This document shows, one piece after another, positions 54,181-64,000 of a DNA stretch of 64,000 nucleotides (the first letter of the stretch is position 1; each line of letters opens with the position of its first letter). Both the position numbers and the translations under genes were made by a program. The notes below the pieces were generated by a model. It was not told the origin of the DNA. It made no database searches and saw nothing but the letters and a program-made list of their open reading frames with translations. The stretch covers positions 298,445,466 through 298,509,465 of the forward strand of contig CM057009.1 in the NCBI GenBank assembly GCA_029891345.1, in the 5' to 3' direction. This DNA is from Dryococelus australis (lineage: Eukaryota; Arthropoda; Insecta; Phasmatodea; Phasmatidae).

Positions 54181-56699
54181 CCATGCTGGTGGCTAGGTAA
54201 CTGCTTCCCCACTTCTCAGGTGTGTAAGGGGAGGGAGGATGCCAGACTTGCTGTGTCCCTGTTTGTCACCATCATCTGAATCAATTGAAGAGCAATTTGT
54301 GATGCATAGAGAAGGTGAAAAATCGTAAAAACTATATTGCTGCAATTAATGTGTTAAGTTATTTACCTGTTATTAAAACCGAAAATCCCATTATATAGCA
54401 AATAGGCATGGAAAAACATCTCAAATTTAATTTACCGCATAAAAATAACAGACTGCGACATATTGATTATGTCATCCCTACAATGAACTGCAGCTAACAC
54501 TGCTTTTGCTAGAGCCAACAACGTCTAAAAACAATCCAGGACAAAGAATCTATGACCACGTGATAGCTTTTATTTCAATGTTTACGATAAACTTTTTAAG
54601 TTGTGTTGCTATGTCAATAATGTTTGTTTTTATAACTAACTAATAAATGTTTTAGTTGTTAAGTTCAATTTTTTTCTTTATCATAATAAGCACAAATAAA
54701 AATTTATAAAATTGTCAGTAAATACTCTATAAATGCTACAAGTAAAAATTTAAAAGCTATAAATGTCATGCATAAATGCTATTTTTCATCCTCTCTAGCG
54801 ATGGATGATGACAAATGGCAGCAAATTTTTTACCTATTTCACATCCATTTATTAGATATTTGCATAAACCACCAGTCTAAAAACAATTGTTGTGGGAAAT
54901 ATTAAGTAAAGGAACCAAAATACATTTTGAGTAATGGAACTTCCACTACACGATAAAAGTAGGTACAGTAAAACTTGCTTACGATGTTTCCACATGAGAT
55001 GTTTTCCCAGCTAAATCATTCAGTGCAAGTAGTCCTACTACTTCGCCACACACTCCTAGAATATTTTTTTCCACATTTAACATTTTTTATAAACTTATCG
55101 TTCTCGCATAATACAATTAATTTTTCCTACAAAACTGTTTTTTCCAGAAAATTTTACATCATTCATGCACAATTATGTCATGAATAACTACAATCTCATT
55201 ACATCATGATGTGAAATATAAACAAGGCACGAAAATGTATGTCCCAGGACACCGAAAATCATTTGGACAAAGTTCTGATGGAAGCAAAAACTTTCTTGAC
55301 ATTAAAGCTGAATACCTCTAAACTGCGCAAAACTACAGTAGTTCGCATGCCCGCCGAATGCCACAAATTCATTTAATAGATGCCATTTTGTGTAATATGT
55401 TGCAGCGGTTTTGCTTTCTCAAGTCAAGTTACTATCTGTGGAATAGTAATCTCACGACGTACAATTGTAAACATCGCATCGTAGTACAAATTTTCTGTCA
55501 CAAATGTTTTGTAGGAGAGAAATTACGTCGGAATTAATTTTTTTTGGACGGAACAGTGACTTAACAATATTTACAGGAATACAAAAATTCAGTAGTGATT
55601 GATTAATTAATTATCCCTAATTTTTCATCAAACTTCTAACGTTTTAACATAAATTATTATGTTTAACAACCTACACAGTTCAAACAATCAACATATTAAT
55701 TTACAGCTCATTATATTTATATCTAATGACAGCTTTCACTGTCTTTCAAAAGAGACGGCAAACACAAATAATAACCATAAAAAAGGTGCCTTTTTAAGCT
55801 GATAAACCATTAACATAAACATAACATCACTTTGAAATGTAAACATTAAAAGTTACCCAAAAACCATATTTAAAAATATAAAGAGTGGGATAAAACAATA
55901 AACAAACTGATGCCGGCTAACAGCCAGCGGCGCTAGAGCCCATGACGGCGCTCACCATGCACGTGTCAGTTGTACATGCACGTGCGCAAAGGGGCTCAAA
56001 TCTGAATTTTCCTAACGGAATATTATTTTTGCAGTGTGAAATGTGTCATGTTATTTTATTTTCAGGGTTTGAAATGTCTTAAAATGTTTTAAAGTGTTTG
56101 TTCTCAATTTGAAAATGTTTGGTTATGAATTCAAAGTGTGCGCTGCACAGATATTAAGAACAATACTATTTCGACGTGTACGCAGTCATGAAGAGACCCA
56201 AAAATAATACAGAAAAATAACAAGAATATTCCAAAATCTAAAAGAATATATAACATTTTTTGTGCCACTTTTATTTTCAATATATAAAAGTTTTACTCAG
56301 CGTGCATAGCACTTCCACGAGTTCAACCCCGTAGGCAGCCATGGTAGGTCCGTGCGATGCTTGCCTCTGGGCAGTCTGTCTAGGAGAGCTGACAAGGTAA
56401 GACGCTGTCACATATGCACTACAACTTTTGAGCAATGATGTACATTTCAATAGCTTATTTAATATATCTGTTAACCTTTACTTGCGTACATTTTGCCAGA
56501 CATTTCCCCAACATTATGCTTCCGCTTAACTAATTAATTTCACCCTTGTAGCGTTTTTCAACTTAATCGAGGAGAAGGAGGAGAAAGATGTGCAAGAAAT
56601 TGTGCGACCCGTGAAACTTGAATCAGGCACCATCCGCTTCTGCTAAAGGTGTTCCATAGTAATTTCTGTACTATTGCTGTGTGCAATTTCATGGCTGTG

Positions 56700-57100
56700 T
56701 TTTCATGTATGTATTTAAGGTTATTTTGAGTATTTTACGGCCATATCACATACAACCACGTGGTTAACCGCTGCTAAGTATATATATATATACGCCATCC
56801 TTGCGCTTTGAGAGCTTATTTGTGTAATATCATGTGTGCAATAATTTATTTCAGGGTTCTATGTATTGTCATTCAGGGTTCCGTGTAATTTTCACGTAAA
56901 TTGATGCCTTTGTGTTTAACCACGTGGTCACTTCAATGTTTGCTTTTGCTGCCATCAGACCTGCTACAAACCTGTAACTGCTTTAATTGTAAAGAGGATA
57001 ATCTTCTCAACTAGAAATAATAATTTCTCAGGGTTTAATTTGCCATTTCCGCGAATAAATATTGCAATTCCACCTGCTCCACGTGGTCTGCTACAAACTT
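56700..57100. repeat. Evenly spaced CCACGTGG palindromes
   Basis: CCACGTGG occurs at 56756, 56920 and 57079, spaced 164 and 159 bases. GCTACAAAC and CCAGCGGCATC or CCGCTGCTA accompany it. The block lies in an otherwise AT-rich stretch of P2. Confidence 0.5.
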
Positions 57101-58464
57101 TAACCAGCGGCATCCCTGCCATCTAAATTTGTTTTCACGCATGTGTGTGTTTATTGTGAATACTCATCTTGTGCCCCATCATCTGCTAAGGGTATTTATG
57201 TAATTTTGTATTTGTGTATGATGATATTACTTCCGTCCTAGCCAGCTATGTGAATAGGCCGTCACCACATTACCCAAATGCTGCAGGGCGAGCCCCAATG
57301 CGTTTGCGCTCATGATGTCAAGTAATCACACGTGTTAATGTGTCATCAGTTGATTCATTGTGTAATTCACCGTGTCCTGTCTTCAGCGAAAAATTTTCAG
57401 TCCACCCTAGCGGCTGTCGAATCTCTTCCCTTATGAAGATTGTGTTTTCATACTCCACGGTAATATCATTCATCTAGGTGTGCGCTAGAGAAATTGAGGG
57501 CTGAAGAGCACCCAAGCAGAGTTAACTAGATACGACCGAGTTGTATCATTTAATTTTATGGCACATGATTTGTACGCACGGTATAAATATATAACAAGTC
57601 TCACAGTGACTCATTCTTTTATTTTGTAGTGAGAGTGTCCTTGTCACCTGTGTTTTTCATGTGTTAAAAATGTTTAGTATTGAAGTATAATATTGCAAAC
57701 ATGTATCATAAGTACGCTCAGGTGAGACGGACAAACAGAACCCACAGTATCCCTGACAACCCTGAGTCTCAACAGTGTGGTAATTGGGAAGCACCGCTGG
57801 TACCCATATCATCAGTAAATAAATACTTCTGAAACCCTTCATGGTTAAGTGTATTTTATGCCTACAGTTCTGTTTTCACCCAGTTGCCTCTTCACTGATT
57901 AAAAGTAAGTATTGTATATATGTATTGACGAATGACAGAATGCTGCACAGTGAGAATGTGCACTCTACAGACAACTTCGCCCCATCTACGAGCCACATGC
58001 GCTCAGGGGTGAAATATATAAGCGGCAAACATAATTAAATGTCTTGCACTAAGACAGCCCACAAGCCTGGGTAGCCGATTACATCATTGTTAATTACGTG
58101 CGTAATTACAATCCTCATTGCCTGCCCAGATTTATGCATGCAAAAGGCACCCCCAAGAAATAAATAGATATTAGTAGAATTCAAATACTCGTCGCTTAGC
58201 TCTGGAAGAAGTTCCTACAATCTCGAGAGATGGCAGTGCCCCCATAACATTGTGACATTACGGCCCGCCCGCCAAAGAGACAGGGGTTTTATGTCATCGC
58301 CTCCAAGTGGGGCGATAAGAAATGAGCAGCGCTCCTGCACCTCCGATAAACCCACCCCCGTGGTGGAAGGCTATGCTACCCCCCGCACCCTAAAGAGTCG
58401 CTGGTAAGTGGAAATTTAGTATTAATACAACTCCAGTAGCCAGCACCAGCAGATGAGCCACCCT

Positions 58465-58706
58465 GAGTCTGTTGAAGACTCTCGGCCTACCTTGAGTCTG
58501 CCAAAGACTCTTCGCTCTCTTATCCCGAGTCTGCCCAAAGACTCTCCTAACCTACCTCAGTCTGCCCAAGACTTTCCGCTTACCTTGAGTATGCCGAAGA
58601 CTCCTCTTAACACCACCTTAGTCTGCCGAAGACTCTCCGCTTACCTCAGACTGCCAAAGACTTTCCTGTCTAGTCTCTGCTCCTACCTGAATCTATCCAA
58701 AGACTC
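58465..58706 (+). repeat. Tandem hairpin array in repeat X copy 2
   Basis: Eight units, about 30 bases apart, each a GAGTCT, five- to six-base loop (GCCAA, GCCCA, GTTGA), then AGACTC, with small variations. Units start near 58465, 58494, 58528, 58558, 58587, 58619, 58649 and 58689. The layout parallels the array at 7850-8270 but the stem sequence is different. Confidence 0.8.
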
Positions 58707-59289
58707 CCCTTAAGGCTCCCGTCAGCATGCAAAGAACCCTCTCTGCATGCCGCAGAAGACTAGCTCAAGAGATGACTAAGCCTTCTTCAGGTATACCTCG
58801 CTTTAACCCTGGTATCCCCTTACCCCAGTCAACTTCCTGTGACTCCGCAGTAACCAGCCGGCAAATTTTAGAGTACCTACCTGATTAGCTTAATTTTTTT
58901 ATTTAGCCACTGTAAAGTTGGGTGCTATAGTTTCTTGTCAGAAATTTTTATTATTTTATCCCCATGCTTGCCTTCGCCTGAATAAAATCATGTATACATT
59001 AATTACGTAAATTCCTATCTTTTAAAGTGTTTAGCCAGCCAAGTTGGATAAATATTACTCATTTGTATTTTTCTGGAATAGCCAAACTATCCAGGGCAAA
59101 TCCCCTCATTAAACATCACGTCTGATTTAATTATTTGTGTTCCGTTATGTTAAGTTAATCACCCCATATCTCATCTATTTTTGTATTGTGTTGAAGAGTG
59201 TGAACCTAGTGGGCAGATGTATAGTAGAAGGGGAGGTGCACAAAGCAGACAGCGACACAGAGAACATAGTGCCTAGCTCGAACGGTAGT

Positions 59290-59705
59290 AAGTTCTATGT
59301 CCGAGGAAGAACCTGGCCCAGTCTGTCACGACCAAGTTCTGGGACCAATCTTCCCCTTCGTTCCCCTTGAAATCACTACCTCACTGTACCACCTTCTTGG
59401 TGCCCAATGGCCAGGGTATCCTACAACCGAATACAAGGACAAGGTTAAATTGCTCTGCCTGGAAGATAGTAGTATTCCCTGTGACATTCCAGCTAAGCAG
59501 CCAGCTAAAACTACTAGTAATGTCAAACTATTCAGGTAGATTAATCCGGGTATCACACCCAGAAGGTACAGTATTTCCCAATTTATGCTTGATAAATTTA
59601 GCATCTGGAAAAGCTGTATGGGTTCGACTCCCGGCCCAACCAGACAACCGACCTTGCGTATCACCCCCTTCTCCCAATTTTGTTCCTTTACGGCAGCCCG
59701 GTTAA
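59290..59705 (+). pseudogene. Repeat X protein, copy 2
   Basis: LGP, then HLLGAQWPGYPTTEYKDKVKLL in one frame, and SGKAVWVRLPAQPDN followed by PPSPNFVPLRQPG in another, collinear with 8476-8800. The function is unknown. The similarity across two copies is the only evidence for coding. Confidence 0.5.
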
Positions 59706-60538
59706 GATTTCCTCTTCCAGAACACACACTCCCACCCCCACATTCAAATAATCAATATCTCATTTCATTCACTTGGGATCGCAGGCATCCTGCAGATTGG
59801 CGACCTTTTCAGTGAGGAGGATAGAGCTCCCTGGACGGGCAGCCACGTCCATCCACCTCACTCTGGAATTTGACTCCCCTCACGCGTGACATAAGCATAC
59901 CCATACATGGCTTAATATTACACACAGTCCCATACAACTGCAGCGGTCAAGTAGATCTAGTATTAGTCACCATGGTAGGTCAAGCTAGGCTTGGAAGGGG
60001 TAGTCAACGTCACCCCATTACCATCTACGGTAGCAACACCTAGTAGCACACGCATCAGTATATAAAAATCATATTTGATGATGTAAATAAGGTTAAAACC
60101 TGACCCTGCATTTCAGTTTCTGTCCGTGTTTGATATACACAATATTTATAAAAACCAATATGTCAAATAATTTTCAATTTATCCACAGTAAATTTATAAC
60201 TATTAAATTTAAAAATGCATTTGAATTTATGTACAATGTTGAACATTTTTTGGTAAGATTGTTTGTTGGGTTATTTGGTTTTATTTGATATTAACGCCTA
60301 CATTGTGTTTTTGTCACTACAAAATTCTGTCTCAGACTAAAATTTTTGGTTTCCCACATAAGAAGTTTTCTCAGCTAAGAAGTTTTTGAAAGCTTTCTTT
60401 TTCTCTTGAAAAATATCTTAATAGACTTTTCCTGTATTTGTATTTTTTTATATAAGAATTTTACCAGGACCACTTAAGATTAATTGTGGATACAATGTAT
60501 TGCTAGATGCATATTTGATATACATCGAGAGTCCACTG

Positions 60539-60970
60539 TGAATAGTTTCTCAAGGAAAAAAATTATGCATGCGCAAAAAATGCATGCAAACTTTTTCCTA
60601 GATTTTGTTGAATGTAAAAGTTAGTCAGTTTACAGTTGAAGTTCAATTCAACACAATGTAGCTTAGAGTGAGAGACAGATCTATAAGAGATTTTATGATA
60701 GACAAAAACTTAGACCGTTGTTCTTATGTCCCCTCAATCATTCTCCCTCCACCTTTTCCTTCCTTCCCCAGGCTATAGATGAAAGCAGTTCCATTGTATC
60801 CTCTGCCCAATTCCCTTCTGTGAAATCAAAGAAGCTTCTTTCACAGCAAAGCGACATCTGAGCCTCTTCATGTTTATTGCATATGAAATGCAATTTTACA
60901 AACATTCATATTTCGAAATATTACATGAACATGTTTCAAACTGTGCCCAGAAATAGGTTCACTTGCTCAC
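60539..60970. other. SZT2 intron next to the donor of the first exon
   Basis: AT-rich, with a C+T-rich patch at 60720-60780. No element is recognised. Confidence 0.5.
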
Positions 60971-61181
60971 CTTCAATGATGGTCGAGTAGTGTACAAAAT
61001 TGGATGGTGGGTAGGAAACAGGAGTTGGGCTAGATGCAGACATCACGGTCAAGGTGGAGGTCAAGGTGGAGCTAGCAGGTGGAGGTGGCCACTCTGAGGA
61101 CACTGTGTACTCAATGTAGATGTTGTTTCTCCACTCCAACACCAGGCTGATCTCAATGTAGCTGTCTGCTGAAGTGATATT
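60971..61181 (-). CDS. SZT2: SZT2 exon (N-terminal part of the protein)
   Basis: First of five exons of a host gene read leftwards. It opens after a TTCCAG acceptor and closes with GAAG|GTGAGC. The 211 bases are open in phase 0 and leave one base for the next codon. Residues such as SLVLEW and IEYTV match the SZT2 segment I know from vertebrates (VLLWKHN..IEYV). SZT2 is the very large scaffold of KICSTOR, which brings GATOR1 to the lysosome and so lowers mTORC1 activity under amino-acid shortage. The Ser/Pro-rich stretch after EWPPPP is poorly conserved. Base composition is clearly richer in G+C than the flanking intron. The upstream exon was not found before base 64000. Assignment is from remembered family sequence, not a search, but the next exon continues the match in phase. 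Confidence 0.9.
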
Positions 61182-61406
61182 CTGGAACCAACAAATACAC
61201 ACACCATCTCCTATATGTTCACTTTTTAATTATATCTTTTAATGTAAAAGTTAAATACTGAGAAGCTTAGGACGAATTACAATTTATTCCAAACTTACAT
61301 TTAAAAATGACACGCACAGACATCTAATGTTTACCTACAATTTAAACCCAGGTCACAAAGGTAGCCACCCACATGTTACTGCAGTCAAAATAAATATTGA
61401 TAGGTA
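61182..61406. other. SZT2 intron, acceptor side
   Basis: Short flank between the first exon and T1 copy A, without recognisable content. Confidence 0.5.
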
Positions 61407-63044
61407 CAGTCGACTCTCGATGTATCATTATTCAGGCGACTGCCAAAAAATTTCCATATATTCAGGATTTCAATATATTAGGAATCTGATGTGTGCACCA
61501 ATAAAATACAACTTCTAACCTTATAAAACTTTATGTTGAGTATACTAAGAGCTGCACATTATCTGTGAATAAATATTAGCTAATAAACACAATTAAAATG
61601 GGAATTTGAGAAAAAATATTACTGTAAATAATACATTAAAAAACATTTCACCTAAACTACACACTCGATCAGCTGAGAGCACACGGAGCAGTTATTGATT
61701 GGGCTAAGTGTTGACGGTGATTGAGGGAGGGGGGGGGGGGGGGCGGCGGCGGGGAGGATTACTGCTCCACGCACTACATGTTGGTGACACCTTACGCACG
61801 TGGCAAATTTCTGTCTTTCAAAGTAGTTAATTATATTTTACTACAAAGAAAACTTGTAATTGTGAAACAGAAATGAACACATAAGGTGATTATAGTTGAT
61901 AGCTTCACTGTCTTTAATAATTAATCATTCAAAACCACACCCTCTGATTTTCCCTGTCGTGAGTTACACTGCACTCAGCTTGGTGCTTACCTACCCATTA
62001 TTAGACAGCAAAAGGTGTCGAATAGGCCCTTACATTTTATCAGTTTATTCAAAAGTCATGTGTGTATAGAAATAAATCAATATAAATCCTCCGATTTCTC
62101 CGCAAGAAATTACTGAAAATTAACTTTACACTTATAATACAAGTCTTTCGATGTTCAAACAATTTTTGGCGACAAGGTGAGGTCAAGTTTATGCTTCTGG
62201 GCGTATAATTTTATTCGTGATGATGCTGCCCCTTCAGTTCAATAAATATTACGATTTAAAATCATGTTGTTTTTATGCCAGATACACTGAAACACCTTCC
62301 TTATGGATAAAACTAACTTTAACCGCAAAAGAAAACATTTTTGGAAATAATAATTCCTCGTTAAAAAGTTTTGCGTAACATTTTCAGGCAAAACCATTTT
62401 TGCTTTGAAATACAAGTGATGATATGTGCAACTATTTTGAGCAATGGATAATCTTGATAAAATTTTTATGTTAACCAGGCACATTTTATTTGCTCTGAGG
62501 CCGGCATGTGAACGCTAGCATGTGATGCCAAGAGAGAGTTGGAGAGAGGGACAGAGGGGATGTTTTTTCTTTGTTAAGACAACAGCTTCTCCTCTCGAAT
62601 GCCTCTAAAGGGAGGTAGGAAGGTGCACAGCTAAGAGAGAGAGAAAGAGGAGGGGGAGAGAGGACGCTAGGTCGCCATGCTGGTTGCTAGGTAACCACTT
62701 CCCCTCTCATCAAGCGTTTAGGGGAGGTAACAAGCCAGACTCACAATGCAGCACAGATGTGTTGTGAAGACAGAACTTGCTGCACAGAAGTGATAAATGG
62801 TGGTGCGTGGGACGTATTTCACATTCAGTTACTACACATTTGCATAAACAGCCAGCTTAAAAACTATTGTTGCAGGAAATCTTAGGTGACAGAACCTGAA
62901 ATTTACTTTGATCGATGCACCATCCAATAACAATAAAAACAGTTAGATTTATCATTGTTTATATAGGAGTCTTGCTGAGACCACTGAAAATTAACTCTGG
63001 ATATGGTTTATCGGGACATTCAATTACGATACAAGAATCGACTA
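61407..63044 (+). mobile_element. T1 copy A, little-disturbed pogo-like element
   Basis: 1,638 bp from CAGTCGACTCTCGATGTATC after TA to a decayed inverse end (ATACAAGAATCGACTA) before TA. It is collinear with the split copy at 35796-60538. It contains a poly-G/CGG run at 61727-61755 and GGTTGCTAGGTAACC at 62682-62696. No coding capacity is visible, so it is a MITE-like member of the pogo group. Two 60-80-codon frames inside are taken as chance. Confidence 0.78.
61724..61757 (+). repeat. Poly-G and CGG run
   Basis: A GGGAGGG-type run with about 18 consecutive G bases, followed by CGGCGGCGG. It could fold into a G-quadruplex on the plus strand, the non-template strand of neither SZT2 nor a TE gene here. 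Assembly errors are common at such runs. Confidence 0.9.
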
Positions 63045-63559
63045 TATATTACTTTTATGTGACATGGTTGAGGATACTTATATTATAAAGTAAAAGGCAT
63101 ACATGAGAATAAAAAACCAAGGATGAAGCGTTATGATGGTGCAACATCACAAGTGTCAGCCCAGAACTTATAACAGCAAGTCAATTTTTGTGAAGCACCA
63201 TGGCAGTGGGTTATGCTATTGGGCTGGTTTGTAGCTAATTAATGTTTTATTTGTGCATCATTCTTTAATGATCTTGAAGTGTACAACTTTGTGGTGATAA
63301 AACAGATGCCAGAATTGACAAAATAAAAAGGAAAAGGTTGCCCTGGGGATAATGTTGGAGCTAGGCATACGCAATACTTAAAACTAGTATAACTTATAAT
63401 CATGCTTAAGTTCTGTCTTCAATTCATAGTCTCAGAAACAAATATTGTTTATTTCATACGCTAGAAGTAACACTTCATCAAGCACTGCTTAAAGAAGCAG
63501 ACACTATTGTGATTTCATAGTCTCAAAAAAGTTACTTATTTTTCAAGTATTCTCGTTGC
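63045..63559. other. SZT2 intron, unassigned
   Basis: AT-rich spacer between T1 copy A and repeat X copy 3. Confidence 0.5.
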
Positions 63560-64000
63560 GCATTGGACATGCACTCACTATTTTACAACTTTGCCCCATA
63601 TTTAAGCAGCAGCAGCACTTAATTGGGCAAGTCATTTTCCAATAGTACAATAATCACGTGCCTACAGGGTCCAGCAGCGCGACTACAGACACGTGATTTG
63701 TAATTAAATTGCACTGATTGTTCAAAGCAGTTAAGTGGTCGCCCTTAACCGCAATGCAGAAATTTTACTGTTTGGCGAGCCATCAACATCCTACCCAAAG
63801 ATCAACTAGTTCCATGAGTCACTACAATGTAACAGCACCCCTGCCAGTGAAACTTTACAGCCACCAGAGCATTATGCAAATGCGATAGATCTGTAAATGC
63901 CTCCTCCACAGGCGATAAGAAAAGGGCCATGCTGTCCCAGCACTCGAAATTTCATCACCCCTCTACAAGTGCCATTTATGGGCTCGGAACAGTTGTCTGC
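63560..64000 (+). mobile_element. Repeat X copy 3, left end (runs off the window)
   Basis: It starts TGCGCATTGGACATGCACTC and shares CAGGGTCCAGC, GACTACAGACACGTG, TTTTACTGTTTGGCGAG, AACAGCACCCC and CAGGCGATAAGAA with 6727-7120. This defines the left end of the family independently of the LINE split. The TTTGGCGAG block could be the start of a primer-binding region after a short LTR. Confidence 0.62.

Larger units (their letters stand above)
57940..60050 (+). mobile_element. Repeat X copy 2 inside P2
   Basis: It starts TGCACAGTGAGAATGTGCACTCTACAG with CTTCGCCCCATC, as in copy 1 (6727) and copy 3 (63560). It continues through GATGGCAGTGCCCCC and GGGGCGATAAGAA at 58236-58320, the hairpin array at 58465-58706 and the open frames at 59297-59705. 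The right end is not defined and is placed at the change of composition. Confidence 0.55.
54966..60434 (+). mobile_element. Pogo-like element P2 inserted in T1
   Basis: Left end CAGTAAAACTTGCTTACGATG nearly equals that of P1. The right end read inwards is CAGGAAAAGTCTATTAAGAT. Both sides carry TA (54964-54965 and 60435-60436). Copy A of T1 is continuous at this point (about 62955). At 5.47 kb it is much longer than P1 because it holds repeat X copy 2 and perhaps other insertions between 56000 and 60050. No transposase is recognised. Confidence 0.78.
35796..60538 (+). mobile_element. T1: pogo-like non-autonomous element, host of the insertion nest
   Basis: The left end (ACAGTAACCTCACTATTTACC) aligns base for base with the paralogue's left end at 61406 (ACAGTCGACTCTCGATG). 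The right end at 60520-60538 reads TACATCGAGAGTCCACTG, the inverse of CAGTCGACTCTCGATGTA. Segments 35796-35916, 38016-38967, 41009-41288, 53834-54965 and 60435-60538 align in order with 61407-63044. The original length was therefore about 1.6-2.6 kb. No transposase is present, so it is a MITE-like member of the Tigger/pogo group. Confidence 0.8.

Noticed and set aside
53957..54279. Open frames of 75-120 codons on both strands over the GGGA/GA repeat
   Set aside because: They encode only GGRE, RERERE or SLSLSL and PSLPPSLP, which follow from the microsatellite and lack any other coding sign.
58453..58713. 86-codon frame with repeated LPKT units
   Set aside because: The periodicity comes from the hairpin repeat. 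Unit lengths are not multiples of three, so the frame is not maintained.
59590..59650. Possible pol III A and B boxes (TTAGCATCTGG and GGTTCGACTCCCG)
   Set aside because: The spacing is tRNA-like, but the stretch also aligns with repeat X coding sequence at 8690-8800, and no acceptor stem pairs.
1..64000. CRISPR arrays, bacterial operons or phage-like systems
   Set aside because: Spliceosomal exons, eukaryotic retrotransposons and intron structure show a eukaryotic nuclear genome. No regularly spaced direct repeats with unique spacers were found.

Overview
The window looks like a stretch of insect (at least arthropod) nuclear genome. It is AT-rich and packed with old transposable elements (TEs) from arthropod-type families. 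One host gene is visible, on the minus strand, and its exons encode recognisable SZT2, the large subunit of the KICSTOR complex that restrains mTORC1 when amino acids are low. Five exons are supported: 60971-61181, 34809-35055, 34444-34713, 13751-13865 and 13461-13663. Together they carry 1,046 coding bases and their splice phases join in one frame. The gene begins beyond base 64000 and continues below base 1, so nearly the whole window is SZT2 intron, including introns of about 25.9 kb and 20.6 kb. I cannot name the species.

Left part (1-13460, the downstream intron): a Tigger/pogo transposon end with a frameshifted transposase fragment (about 476-1304); a BEL/Pao pol relic (2190-4000); a CR1/Jockey-group LINE (4455-9540) split by an unclassified repeat, here called repeat X, at about 6724-9188; a possible minus-strand LTR (9590-10340); and a solo 2-kb gypsy LTR (10826-12800).

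Middle (13866-34443, one intron): a hAT-like element (15064-18124) and a minus-strand Ty1/copia element (18460-32312). The copia element is cut in two by a plus-strand Ty3/gypsy element (about 21768-31216). That gypsy element has LTRs of about 2 kb, and their long U5 part carries an open frame recognisable in four copies.

Right part (35056-60970, one intron): a nest of insertions. A 1.6-kb pogo-like element (outer ends 35796 and 60538) was invaded by a hAT element (35917-38015), two further pogo-like elements (38968-41008 and 54966-60434) and an LTR element (41289-53829). The LTR element itself holds a second gypsy element (44691 to about 51890), and the 54966-60434 element holds another repeat X copy. 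A little-disturbed paralogue of the outer element at 61407-63044 acts as an empty-site reference and dates the insertions relative to one another. A third repeat X copy runs off the right edge.

Every TE gene seen is broken by stops, frameshifts or deletions, so none looks able to move on its own. The points most worth a second look are the LTR-resident open frame, the two PHD-like zinc fingers at the start of the gypsy gag, the alternating 34/36-residue repeats at the gypsy 3' end, and the tandem hairpin arrays of repeat X.
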